A stretch of 64,000 bases of DNA from Hahella sp. CCB-MM4 (GCF_002260525.1 NZ_MRYI01000003.1:372001-436000), one strand, 5' to 3'; counted from the stretch's first letter, positions 35,669-43,082 are shown. The notes: generated from the letters alone by a model not told the origin. Program-made: numbers and translations.

Positions 35669-36154
35669 TTAATCCCTGAAATTGGTGAACTGCAGAGCCA
35701 GTTCGATACTCTCGTCAGCCCGCAGCAGTTGCATGACTTCCTGCAGATCGTCACGCTTCTTGCCGTTCACCCGGACCTGGTCGCCCTGGATAGAGGCCTG
35801 AACCTTGATCTTACTTTCCTTGATCTTCTTCACCATGTCCTTGGCCGCTTTCTGGTCGATACCTTCTTTCAACGGATAGCTTCGCTTGACCAGTTTGCCG
35901 GATTTGGTGTCTGAGGGTTCACCCAGGGTTCGGAGGTCCACCTTGCGCTTGGACATGGTGGTGGTCAGCATCAGGAACATCTGCTCAAGTTGAAAATCCT
36001 GTTCTGCCTGCATATCTACAGACTTTTCAGTCAGCTCGAATGATGCTTCCACGCCCCTGAAATCGTAACGGGTTTCCAATTCACGGTTAGCCTGATCCAC
36101 CGCATTGGTCAATTCATGACGGTCGAATTCAGAAACAATATCAAATGAGGGCAT
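35669..36154 (-). CDS. yajQ: YajQ-family nucleotide-binding protein
   Basis: A 161-residue cytoplasmic protein of the UPF0234/YajQ family. The sequence opens MPSFDIVSEFDRHELTNAVDQANRE, then RYDFRGVEASFEL, and has the late KVQASIQGDQVRVNGKKRDDLQEVM. Members bind cyclic di-GMP in Xanthomonas and Pseudomonas and affect transcription or tRNA/rRNA interactions. Full length, with a GGAGAG ribosome-binding site. Confidence 0.96.
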   Translation of the reverse strand: MPSFDIVSEFDRHELTNAVDQANRELETRYDFRGVEASFELTEKSVDMQAEQDFQLEQMFLMLTTTMSKRKVDLRTLGEPSDTKSGKLVKRSYPLKEGIDQKAAKDMVKKIKESKIKVQASIQGDQVRVNGKKRDDLQEVMQLLRADESIELALQFTNFRD

Positions 36155-36581
36155 GATCTCTCCTGGGGGTCTTTTTCATCAATTCTTAAATTGCGTCTTT
36201 CAATTACAGCATCAAGGTCTCAAGCTGTGTCTTTTATCCACACTTAAAACTATTCCGGTTGTGTCTTTCATCCACACTTAAAACTATTCCGGTTGTGTCT
36301 TTCATCCACAACGGGCAACTGTAAAACAGTTACAAATTTTATCAAACCGATAATTTTCGCCGAATGGCTCATAGAAAAAAAACCACAAACCGTTATGATT
36401 GCCATTTTGGAAGTCAGGCTGTACTTTTTGGCATTGTTTGCTGGGCTTTATTGAGAGAGCAAAACCGAGGCAACCAATGGAGGGTAAGAAGCCGATAGCC
36501 TGACTTGAAGTACAAATGAGGCCCATAAATTCAATGCCAGGAAGTCCAAATAATCATAAATCGGATCGGAAAATTAAACGC
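36155..36581. other. Divergent intergenic region
   Basis: About 430 bp between yajQ and the response regulator gene. It holds the 34-bp tandem repeat at 36226-36310. No promoter could be assigned with confidence and no gene is seen. Confidence 0.5.
36226..36310. repeat. Tandem repeat, 34-bp period, 2.5 units
   Basis: Units begin TGTGTCTTTTATCCACACTT (36226-36259) and TGTGTCTTTCATCCACACTT (36260-36293); a 17-base partial third unit follows (36294-36310). The units differ by a single base. Each contains TGTG...CACA, a small inverted repeat, so the array could also be a set of protein sites. Confidence 0.93.
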
Positions 36582-37568
36582 ATGCCGAACTTAGACCTTT
36601 CCATTCTCGTTGTGGATGACGCCAAATTCAGTAGCGCCATTATTACAAAAACCCTGCGAAATTCCGGCTACCGCGATGTGCGGATCGCCAACAATGCCGC
36701 TTCTGCAATCACCATGTTGGAGCAAAGGCCCGTCAGTGTATTGATCGCCGACTGGTTGATGCCGGAAATGGACGGTCTGGAACTGGCAGAAAGGGTTCGC
36801 CAGATTGACGAAGCCACCAACCATTTCACGTATATCATTCTGCTGACAGCCAAAGAAGGCGTTGAAGCTCTTTCCGAAGCCTTCGATCGCGGTGTGGATG
36901 ATTTTATTAATAAGTCCGAGATGAACAAACAGTTGCTGCCCCGGGTATTTGCAGCAGACCGTATTTCGGACATGCAGAACACCCTGTTGCTTGCCAATCA
37001 ATTGTTGATGGATAACAACCAAGAACTGCAGGAACGTAATGTACTGGATCTCTCTACCGGCCTGGGGAATCAGAGGCTGGCTCGGGAGCGTCTGGCTGAT
37101 ATGCTGCGACAGACGGAATCCCGCGGCGGTGCGGCAAGCTACGTTCTGATCGGCATTCGTAACTGGCAGTCTATCCGCAAGCAATATAATCCTGCCATTG
37201 TGGAAGAGGTTGCGAACGGGGTGGCACGCAGGTTACGTCACCTCACACGGCCACTGGACACCGTATGCCGAATTTCAGAGAACCAATTGGCGATCATCAG
37301 TCAGTTCAGTTCCCTCGATCAGTGCACCAGCACTTGTTTCCGACGCATTCATGATGGCATCAACCACAAGGCCTTTAAGACCACAGCCGGATTTATATCC
37401 GTACAGGCCGGCACCAGCATTATCGGCATAGACGGCAGTACAGCGATGCCCAATGCCCAACAAGTGGAAAGGGTGGCCCTGAAACAGCTGCAATATGCCT
37501 TCGACACAGGGACCATCTCCATCAGCCACTGGCCTGAAGTGACTCTGGAAACAGAAGAATCCGAATAA
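36582..37568 (+). CDS. Response regulator with degenerate GGDEF output domain
   Basis: About 328 residues. The receiver domain (about 5-125) has the acidic pair in ILVVDDAKF, the phospho-acceptor Asp in VLIADWLMPEMDG, Thr in ILLTAKEG, and an Asn-Lys-Ser in place of the usual KP (FINKSEM). After a coiled-coil linker (NTLLLANQLLMDNNQELQERN) comes a GGDEF-type fold starting LDLSTGLGNQRLARERL. The signature RxGGDEFA is replaced by RISENQLA, so cyclase activity is not expected. An alternative ATG at 36516 would add 22 residues. It is followed by a terminator and stands alone. Confidence 0.88.
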   Translation: MPNLDLSILVVDDAKFSSAIITKTLRNSGYRDVRIANNAASAITMLEQRPVSVLIADWLMPEMDGLELAERVRQIDEATNHFTYIILLTAKEGVEALSEAFDRGVDDFINKSEMNKQLLPRVFAADRISDMQNTLLLANQLLMDNNQELQERNVLDLSTGLGNQRLARERLADMLRQTESRGGAASYVLIGIRNWQSIRKQYNPAIVEEVANGVARRLRHLTRPLDTVCRISENQLAIISQFSSLDQCTSTCFRRIHDGINHKAFKTTAGFISVQAGTSIIGIDGSTAMPNAQQVERVALKQLQYAFDTGTISISHWPEVTLETEESE

Positions 37569-37577
37569 GCCCTTCCC

Positions 37578-37612
37578 GGCCCCGAGGACATCATGCTTCG
37601 GGGCCTTTCTTC
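37578..37612 (+). terminator. Terminator after the response regulator gene
   Basis: GGCCCCGA (37578-37585) and TCGGGGCC (37598-37605), followed by TTTCTTCTTT. The stem is perfect over 8 bp. Confidence 0.88.
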
Positions 37613-37731
37613 TTTCTATTTCTTAGCCTTCTTGGCCTATAGCAGCTTCTTCGTTTATCTCAGTAATTCTCAACTTATCAGAGATTATCGGCACATATCA
37701 GCAAATACCCGCACACAGAGTTTCCTGATCG

Positions 37732-37771
37732 TTACAAAACACCACAACAGCTTACCCAAACACAACTGAAT
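37732..37771 (+). promoter_or_regulatory. Conserved upstream boxes of element A
   Basis: TTACAAAA (37732-37739), ACAACAGCTTAC (37744-37755) and ACAACTGAAT (37762-37771). The last two recur upstream of element B with the same 6-base gap and the same 58-base distance to the conserved transcript sequence, which suggests a shared promoter or activator site. The bases between are not conserved. Confidence 0.6.
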
Positions 37772-37801
37772 CTCCCGTCGGACTTTCCTAAACTTCTCAT
37801 T

Positions 37802-37867
37802 GTGGATTTGAGTAGTATCCCCACTTACAAGCAAGGGGGATCTTAGTAGTAACCCCTTGCTTCTTTT
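37802..37867 (+). ncRNA. Candidate small RNA, element A
   Basis: Begins with GTGG plus the 17-base block ATTTGAGTAGTATCCCC, shared exactly with element B. It then has a perfect 10-bp hairpin AAGCAAGGGG (37829-37838) and CCCCTTGCTT (37853-37862), followed by CTTTT. The loop repeats the motif AGTAGTAaCCCC. ATCCCC (37817-37822) can also pair with GGGGAT (37836-37841), giving an alternative fold that excludes the terminator-like stem. A longer transcript could reach the hairpin at 37927-37949. No open frame with a ribosome-binding site is present. Confidence 0.5.
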
Positions 37868-37926
37868 AAGTGGCTATTCACAGTTTCCTTGCCTTTTGTT
37901 TCATTTCCATTCTCTTTACAGAGTTC

Positions 37927-37962
37927 GGGGTGGCGTAGTTTGCTGCCCCATTTGTTTATTTA
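37927..37962 (+). terminator. Second hairpin downstream of element A
   Basis: GGGGTGGCG (37927-37935), TAGTT loop, TGCTGCCCC (37941-37949) with several G-U pairs, then ATTTGTTTATTT. It corresponds in position to the terminator after element B. Confidence 0.55.
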
Positions 37963-38000
37963 TCTCCAAAAACTTCCACTGGGATCCCGCTACCCCACTA

Positions 38001-38040
38001 TTTGTTGGTCAGTACCGCAACTTGTTGGTCAGTACCGCAA
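38001..38040. repeat. Tandem repeat, 20-bp period, 2 units
   Basis: TTTGTTGGTCAGTACCGCAA (38001-38020) and CTTGTTGGTCAGTACCGCAA (38021-38040). It covers the end of the small membrane-protein gene on the minus strand. Because 20 is not a multiple of 3, the second pass is read in another frame and supplies the last residues LRY and the stop codon. Confidence 0.93.
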
Positions 38041-38299
38041 CTGTGGTGAATGTAAACAGACTTCCCGGCACCAGAAAATAGGCGATCAGGTCGGAAACAG
38101 CCCAATTTCCATCCACAATTCTGCCTCTTCTGTATAAGCTAAGAGTCACCCCGACCAGGATGAATATCAGGATACTGATCCAGCCCATCATGGAATGCTC
38201 GACGATCCCGTATTTCATCGGTACAGGCAGCATAAAACTCAGCATCCAAAGCGCTGCAACGCAGCTGGCGCTGTCATAGGTTCCAAGTATTTTTTTCAT
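38009..38299 (-). CDS. Small membrane protein of unknown function
   Basis: A 96-residue protein from ATG 38299 with three hydrophobic stretches: ASCVAALWMLSFMLPVPM, GWISILIFILVGVTLSLY and DLIAYFLVPGSLFTFTTVAVL. A basic loop RRGR lies between the last two, giving a likely three-span inner-membrane protein. I do not recognise the family. It lies between the two copies of the small-RNA-like element, in the opposite direction to them. Its 3' end is formed by a 20-bp tandem duplication that changed the reading frame. The ribosome-binding site is poor. Confidence 0.55.
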   Translation of the reverse strand: MKKILGTYDSASCVAALWMLSFMLPVPMKYGIVEHSMMGWISILIFILVGVTLSLYRRGRIVDGNWAVSDLIAYFLVPGSLFTFTTVAVLTNKLRY

Positions 38300-38418
38300 A
38301 AACCCCAAAATAGCCAGTTAATTTTCCTTCAAGCAGCTTGTTCCAGTGATTAGCGCCAGAAAGAACTCAATGTGCAACATACATATCTGATACATGTTAG
38401 TCCAACTACCTGATAACT

Positions 38419-38459
38419 TTACAAAAGACTAACAACAGCTTACGTAGAAACAACTGAAT
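38419..38459 (+). promoter_or_regulatory. Conserved upstream boxes of element B
   Basis: TTACAAAA (38419-38426), ACAACAGCTTAC (38432-38443) and ACAACTGAAT (38450-38459). Spacing of the last two boxes to the downstream conserved block is identical to element A. An AT-rich TATTAATATTTAAAT follows and may include the -10 region. Confidence 0.6.
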
Positions 38460-38489
38460 ATCAGGGATTCGTCTATTAATATTTAAATC

Positions 38490-38551
38490 GTGGATTTGAG
38501 TAGTATCCCCCATTTAGAGCAGGGGGTTGTGTAGTACCCCTGCTGCTTTTT
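38490..38551 (+). ncRNA. Candidate small RNA, element B
   Basis: Starts with the same 21-base block as element A. The hairpin AGCAGGGG (38518-38525) and CCCCTGCT (38537-38544) replaces the element A stem with compensating changes that keep pairing, and is followed by GCTTTTT. The loop again ends in GTAGTA before CCCC. CCCCC (38507-38511) could instead pair with GGGGG (38522-38526). A longer product would end at the terminator at 38600-38627. Confidence 0.5.
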
Positions 38552-38599
38552 GGGCCCTCACTGAGGTTGGTTGTTATCTTGTCCCACAAGGTTTATTTA

Positions 38600-38627
38600 G
38601 GGCGACCCGTTTGGGTTGCCCTTTTTT
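38600..38627 (+). terminator. Strong plus-strand terminator after element B
   Basis: GGGCGACCC (38600-38608), GTTT loop, GGGTTGCCC (38613-38621), then TTTTTT. No plus-strand protein gene precedes it; the only plausible transcript is element B. Confidence 0.9.
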
Positions 38628-38634
38628 ATTGCCT

Positions 38635-38661
38635 AAAAAAAGACCCCACAGAAGTGAGGTC
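38635..38661 (-). terminator. Terminator of the Fe-ADH/ALDH/GS operon
   Basis: On the minus strand GACCTCAC-TTCT-GTGGGGTC (38661-38642) is followed by seven T residues. It lies 24 bp after the alcohol dehydrogenase stop codon. Confidence 0.85.
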
Positions 38662-38685
38662 AAAACTCTACCGAGGGTTCGGTTA

Positions 38686-39858
38686 TCAAATAATGCCGTT
38701 TACCGCATTCCTGAATACCTGGGTTAAATCTTCGGCATTGACCGGAGTAGGATTTCCGCCCGCGGAAGGATCTCCAGCAGCGAGCTCACCAACGGCCTCC
38801 GCCTGATCGGCCGCAACATCGATATCACGAAGCGTATGCGGAATTCCCAGCTGCCTGCGGAATTCCAGCACCCACGCCAAGACAGATTCAAAAGACGTGT
38901 CCTGCAGACCGATCGCCTGAGCAACAGGAGTCATGCGATGCTCGATGGCGCTCTGATTATGCTTCATCACATAGGGCAACAGGATCGCATTGGTAAGACC
39001 ATGGTGAGTGTTATACATGGCACCAACCGCATGGGCGATGGCATGCACACCTCCCAAGCCTTTCTGGAACGAGATCGCTCCCATACTGGCAGCCGCTAAC
39101 ATGTGAGTTCTGGCAACCAGATCAGCACCATCTTCATAAGCTACCGGCAGAGCTTCCGCAATCAGACGCATCCCCTGCAAGGCAATGCCTTCGGCAATCG
39201 GGTGAAATCCGGGTGCACAATAGGCTTCAAAACAGTGAATAAAAGCATCCAGACCTGTTGCAGCCGTAATGGGTGGAGGTAGTGCAACTGTCACTTCCGG
39301 GTCCAGAATGACCGCTACCGGTAGCATTTTGGGATGGAACACGATGACCTTGCGATGCTCTTGCTCGTTGGAAATTACCGAAGCACGCCCGACTTCAGAG
39401 CCTGTTCCCGCCGTCGTCGGTACGGCAATCACCGGGGCAATACCGTTAACGTCCGCCCGCTTCCAGTAGTCGCCGATATCCTCAAAATCCCATATCGGAC
39501 GGGTCTGCCCGGACATAAACGCAATGGCTTTGCCCACATCCAAAGCACTACCGCCGCCAAATGCAATAACACTGTCATGCTGGCCCGTACGATAGACTTC
39601 CACCCCCGCGCTGACAGAGCTTTCTACCGGGTTACCGGCAACATCGGCGAACAGGTCAACACCAAGCCCGGCATTTTTCAGCAATGCCAGAGTTTCAGTG
39701 ATCATGGGAAGATCCTTAAGTCCCTTATCTGTCACCAGCAAAGGCGACTTATATCCCAGCTCCTCACATAAGGACGGCAGCTCTTGCAACCGCCCCGGAC
39801 CCACCAGCATTCGATTGGGAATTCCCCAGTTGGCAGTAATGGTTTGTGCTGAACTCAT
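38686..39858 (-). CDS. Iron-containing alcohol dehydrogenase
   Basis: A 390-residue group III (Fe) alcohol dehydrogenase. NAD-binding GGGSALDVGKAIAF and TTAGTGSE are present. All metal ligands are in place: Asp and His in TGLDAFIHCFEAY, His in GGVHAIAHAVGAM and His in NTHHGLTNAILLP. It is the last gene of a minus-strand operon after the aldehyde dehydrogenase (2-bp gap) and the GS-like ligase. In that setting I infer oxidation of a gamma-glutamylated amino alcohol to the aldehyde. A role as a general alcohol dehydrogenase cannot be excluded. The ATG has GGAG seven bases upstream. Confidence 0.93.
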   Translation of the reverse strand: MSSAQTITANWGIPNRMLVGPGRLQELPSLCEELGYKSPLLVTDKGLKDLPMITETLALLKNAGLGVDLFADVAGNPVESSVSAGVEVYRTGQHDSVIAFGGGSALDVGKAIAFMSGQTRPIWDFEDIGDYWKRADVNGIAPVIAVPTTAGTGSEVGRASVISNEQEHRKVIVFHPKMLPVAVILDPEVTVALPPPITAATGLDAFIHCFEAYCAPGFHPIAEGIALQGMRLIAEALPVAYEDGADLVARTHMLAAASMGAISFQKGLGGVHAIAHAVGAMYNTHHGLTNAILLPYVMKHNQSAIEHRMTPVAQAIGLQDTSFESVLAWVLEFRRQLGIPHTLRDIDVAADQAEAVGELAAGDPSAGGNPTPVNAEDLTQVFRNAVNGII

Positions 39859-39860
39859 AA

Positions 39861-41264
39861 TCAGGCTCCAGAAGGCAATCTAAGGTGGAAACTTTTAGGC
39901 TGGGTCAGTGCGTCGTACCCCAATTCAGAGAGAGACGCGCCACGCCCAGTATTCTTGACCCCTGTCCATACCAACGATGGGTCCAGATAGTCACATCGAT
40001 TCATGAAAAAGGTTCCGGTATTTACCTGGGCGCCAAGACTTTCTGCCGCCTCAAGATCACGGGTCCAGATGGAGGCGGACAGGCCAAATTCGCAGTCGTT
40101 CATCAGAAGAATTGCCTCTTCATCCGAGCTGACAGGCATAACGCCAACCACCGGACCAAAACTTTCTTCCTTCATCACGCGCATATCATGGTTCACATTG
40201 ACCAGGATTTGCGGAGCCATATAAGGGCTGCCCTCTTCATCAGCGGGAAAATCAGCAGGGTTAATGAGGGTCTTGGCACCGGCCGCAACGGCTTCTTCAA
40301 TCTGCCCACGGACAAAGGCAGCGGCACTTGCTTTTACCAGTGGCCCCAGTGACGTTGTCGGCTCCAGGGGGTTACCCAGCATCAGTTTTTTGGTTTCTTC
40401 GACCAATGCCTCGACAAATTCATCGTACACACTTTCGTGGACATAAATACGCTCTATGGAACAGCAGGACTGCCCGGTATTAAAGAATGCCCCATCTGCC
40501 AGATTGACTGCGGCATCGGCGATGTCCGCATCGGCGCGGACATACGCAGGATCCTTGCCTCCCAGTTCCAGACCGGTACCGGCAAAGTTGCCGCTTTCTG
40601 CAACAGCCTGCTGAATACTGAGACCTCCACCCACGGACCCGGTAAAGTTCACGAAACGGATTTCAGGAGACTTCAACAGATCGGATGTGGTCTGGTGACT
40701 CATGTGCAGAACTTGGAACAAACCTTCCGGCAGCCCGGCCTTTTCAAGCACACTTTGGATTCGCTCACCACACAATAAAGTTTGTTGCGCATGTTTCAGA
40801 ATTACCGCGTTACCGGCCACGAGTGCTGGCCACACCGAATTCACTGCGGTCATGTAAGGGAAATTCCAGGGAGCAATTACCATCACCACCCCAACCGGAT
40901 CACGACGTATATAGCGCTTGAATCCTTCCTTCTCCGGCATCTCGATCGGTGCCAATACCCTGGGGGCAATTTCCAGCATATAGCGGGCACGCTCACTGAA
41001 GCCGCGCACCTCTCCGGCTCCCTGGGATACCGGCCGCCCCATTTGCCAGGCCAGCTCGGTAATCAGGTCCTGGGTTTCCTCCGCCAGGATATCGATGGCC
41101 GCATTCAGAATACGGATACGCTCATCCAGTGACACCTGTTGCCAGGCTTTTTGCGCTGTTGCGGCTTTAGCGACACTTTCCCGGGCTTCCTCCGCCGAAA
41201 CATAAGGTCTTTCGGCGAACACTGATCCGTCAACCGGACTGATTATTCGTGCCATTTCACTCAT
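39861..41264 (-). CDS. NAD(P)-dependent aldehyde dehydrogenase
   Basis: A 467-residue aldehyde dehydrogenase superfamily enzyme. VIAPWNFPYMTAVNSVWPALVAGNAVILKHA binds the cofactor, the general base Glu is in LELGGKDPAYV and the catalytic Cys in NTGQSCCSIERIYV. The local His-Ala in VILKHAQQT replaces the common KPS/KPA, as in succinate-semialdehyde-like members. Operon position suggests oxidation of a gamma-glutamyl aminoaldehyde to the acid. GGAG precedes ATG 41264. Confidence 0.94.
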   Translation of the reverse strand: MSEMARIISPVDGSVFAERPYVSAEEARESVAKAATAQKAWQQVSLDERIRILNAAIDILAEETQDLITELAWQMGRPVSQGAGEVRGFSERARYMLEIAPRVLAPIEMPEKEGFKRYIRRDPVGVVMVIAPWNFPYMTAVNSVWPALVAGNAVILKHAQQTLLCGERIQSVLEKAGLPEGLFQVLHMSHQTTSDLLKSPEIRFVNFTGSVGGGLSIQQAVAESGNFAGTGLELGGKDPAYVRADADIADAAVNLADGAFFNTGQSCCSIERIYVHESVYDEFVEALVEETKKLMLGNPLEPTTSLGPLVKASAAAFVRGQIEEAVAAGAKTLINPADFPADEEGSPYMAPQILVNVNHDMRVMKEESFGPVVGVMPVSSDEEAILLMNDCEFGLSASIWTRDLEAAESLGAQVNTGTFFMNRCDYLDPSLVWTGVKNTGRGASLSELGYDALTQPKSFHLRLPSGA

Positions 41265-41280
41265 GGTTTACTCCACGACG

Positions 41281-41326
41281 TTTGATATAAAGTTTGTGAT
41301 GAATTTGATTTAAAGTTTGTATTAAA
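41281..41326. repeat. Tandem repeat, 23-bp period, 2 units
   Basis: Units begin TTTGATATAAAGTTTGTGAT (41281-41303) and TTTGATTTAAAGTTTGTATT (41304-41326), in the gap between the ALDH start and the GS-like gene end. Confidence 0.85.
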
Positions 41327-41390
41327 AAGCACCCAGGGCGAAACCACATCGAGCAATGGCTTCGCCCAGTTCTGTATTAAATCCAGTCTA

Positions 41391-41462
41391 ATACCTTCAA
41401 CCTGCTAGATACCTTCAACCTGCTAGATACCTTCAACCTGCTAGATACCTTGAACCTACTAA
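41391..41462. repeat. Tandem repeat, 18-bp period, 4 units, spanning the GS-like stop codon
   Basis: Three identical units ATACCTTCAACCTGCTAG (41391-41408, 41409-41426, 41427-41444) and a fourth diverged unit (41445-41462) that contains the stop codon of the GS-like gene. On the minus strand every unit carries an in-frame TAG, so the gene is followed by three further in-frame stops separated by five codons (Gln-Val-Glu-Gly-Ile). Confidence 0.95.
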
Positions 41463-42829
41463 ATAATCTCGAAGTAACGGCGCATCTCCCAATCGGTAAT
41501 GGCCTTACGAAACTCCCGCTCTTCCCACTCACGGGTAGCCGCATAATGTTCAACAAATTCGCTTCCGAACAGCTCTTTCGCTGCGGTTGACTCACGTAAT
41601 CGACCGGCTGCTTCCATTAAGGTTCTGGGGAGATCCCGTTCTTTACTGAACGTTTTCTCATAGGCATTTCCTTCTATCGGAGCATCAGGTTCGATCTTGT
41701 TCTCAATCCCCCACAAACCAGAACCTAATGCGGCAGCCAGGGCAATATAGGGGTTAATGTCCGCTGCAGAAATCCGGTATTCAACCCTTTGCGACTTAGG
41801 TGTACCGGGGATTGCCCGCAAGGCACAGGTACGGTTCTCAATACCCCATGAAGCCGACGTCGGAGCCCAAAACCCGGGAATAAGGCGGGTATAGCTGTTC
41901 ACCGTACAGGCGATCATCGACAGCAGTTCAGGCATCAATGCCTGTTGGCCACCGATAAAATACCGCATGGTATCCGACATGTTGTGCTCATCTTTGCCCT
42001 CCTCATGGAAAGCCGAGCTGCCGTCTTTGTTCTGCAATGAAATATGCATGTGGCCGCTTTGGCCCGGCCAGTCTTTGGACCATTTTGCCATGAAAGTGGC
42101 CATCCAGCCCTGGCGCTGTGCGTACACCTTGGTAAATGTCTTGAAGAGTGCTGCTTTATCCGCCGCAGCCAGTGCCTGATCGACAGTCAGTGCTGCCTCC
42201 AGAACCCCTGGGCCGGTCTCCGTATGGAGGCCTTCCACTCCCATATCGAAGTTGTCACAGTAGCTCATGAAGTCTTTGTAAAAATCACCCATTACAGAAC
42301 TGCGCAGCACCGAGTAACCAAAAAAGCCCGGTGTAATGTTCTTCAGGTCGGTGTAGTTCTTTTCACGCACTGAATGGGGAGTTTCCTCGAACATGAAGAA
42401 TTCGAATTCACAGGCAGCACTGGCCGTGAACCCCATGCTGTCAGCTTTATCCAGTACCCGCTTCAGCAATCCACGCGGACAGATCTTTTCCGCACGGTTC
42501 TCAAATTCACACAGGAAAAACAGAATATTGTCTTCAGAGGGAATTTCCCTGCAACTATCGGGAATAACACGAACCCAGGCATCAGGATAAGCGGTATGCC
42601 AGCCGGTGAAAGTGGTGTTGTCATACAGCTGATCATTGGAGTCCCAGCCTAGTACCACATCGCAAAAACCAAAACCGGACTCCAACGCCGACAGGAACTT
42701 TTTCCTGCTCATGTATTTTCCGCGCAGGATACCATCAACATCAAACACACCCACCTTTACATGTTGGGCATTTCGTTCCTCAATAATCTTTTTGGCATCA
42801 GCGATGGTTTTCACATCTCTGGGCTGCAT
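41459..42829 (-). CDS. Glutamine-synthetase-like gamma-glutamylamide ligase (PuuA/IpuC type)
   Basis: A 456-residue GS-family ligase that would join glutamate to an amine with ATP. It has FDVDGILRGKYMSRKKF near the N-terminus, the metal-site motif ACEFEFFMFEE, GHMHISLQ, and the ATP/glutamate region NSYTRLIPGFWAPTSASWGIENRT. It lacks the adenylylation Tyr segment of GlnA. PuuA- and IpuC-type relatives start catabolism of putrescine or isopropylamine/ethanolamine-type amines. With ADH, ALDH and an amidotransferase beside it, an amino-alcohol substrate is the best inference. ATG 42829 follows AGGAG; an ATG at 42847 is weaker. Confidence 0.92.
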   Translation of the reverse strand: MQPRDVKTIADAKKIIEERNAQHVKVGVFDVDGILRGKYMSRKKFLSALESGFGFCDVVLGWDSNDQLYDNTTFTGWHTAYPDAWVRVIPDSCREIPSEDNILFFLCEFENRAEKICPRGLLKRVLDKADSMGFTASAACEFEFFMFEETPHSVREKNYTDLKNITPGFFGYSVLRSSVMGDFYKDFMSYCDNFDMGVEGLHTETGPGVLEAALTVDQALAAADKAALFKTFTKVYAQRQGWMATFMAKWSKDWPGQSGHMHISLQNKDGSSAFHEEGKDEHNMSDTMRYFIGGQQALMPELLSMIACTVNSYTRLIPGFWAPTSASWGIENRTCALRAIPGTPKSQRVEYRISAADINPYIALAAALGSGLWGIENKIEPDAPIEGNAYEKTFSKERDLPRTLMEAAGRLRESTAAKELFGSEFVEHYAATREWEEREFRKAITDWEMRRYFEII

Positions 42830-43025
42830 ATTATTCTCTCCTGTCATTGCAATGGTCGCTTCACAGCTACAATCCGCTTCCGTAAACTCACAGTTTCAGA
42901 ATTCAGTTCAATTACTGCATCAGTGACCGATTCAGTCCATCCCATTCCACAGGTGCGGCGAGGGAGTCAGGTATTTTTTCTCTATTGCCCGTCAAGAACC
43001 GGTTTATTATTTTTGCCGATTATTT

Positions 43026-43041
43026 TGTACAATATTGTACA
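43026..43041. promoter_or_regulatory. Palindromic operator candidate 1 (RpiR site)
   Basis: TGTACAATATTGTACA is a perfect 16-bp palindrome in the divergent promoter region between the GS-like and RpiR genes. A TATAAT lies at 43051-43056, between this site and the second. Confidence 0.75.
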
Positions 43042-43066
43042 CACGTGATATATAATATCTCCTAAA

Positions 43067-43082
43067 TGTACATATTTGTACA
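43067..43082. promoter_or_regulatory. Palindromic operator candidate 2 (RpiR site)
   Basis: TGTACATATTTGTACA is a near-perfect palindrome sharing the TGTACA half-sites with site 1. The centres are 41 bp apart, about four helical turns, which favours binding on the same face and looping or cooperative binding. Confidence 0.75.

Noticed and set aside
36226-36310. CRISPR-like array
   Set aside because: The repeats are directly adjacent with no unique spacers; only 2.5 units and no cas genes.
37802-38551. Integron attC sites or insertion-sequence ends
   Set aside because: The two elements are direct repeats with conserved upstream boxes and T-runs, lack the RYYYAAC/GTTRRRY core and any transposase or integrase, so short-RNA units fit better.
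41377-41595. 72-codon minus-strand frame with RLKVSS repeats
   Set aside because: It is a frame shadow of the GS-like gene running into the 18-bp tandem array; the repeat explains the repetitive translation.
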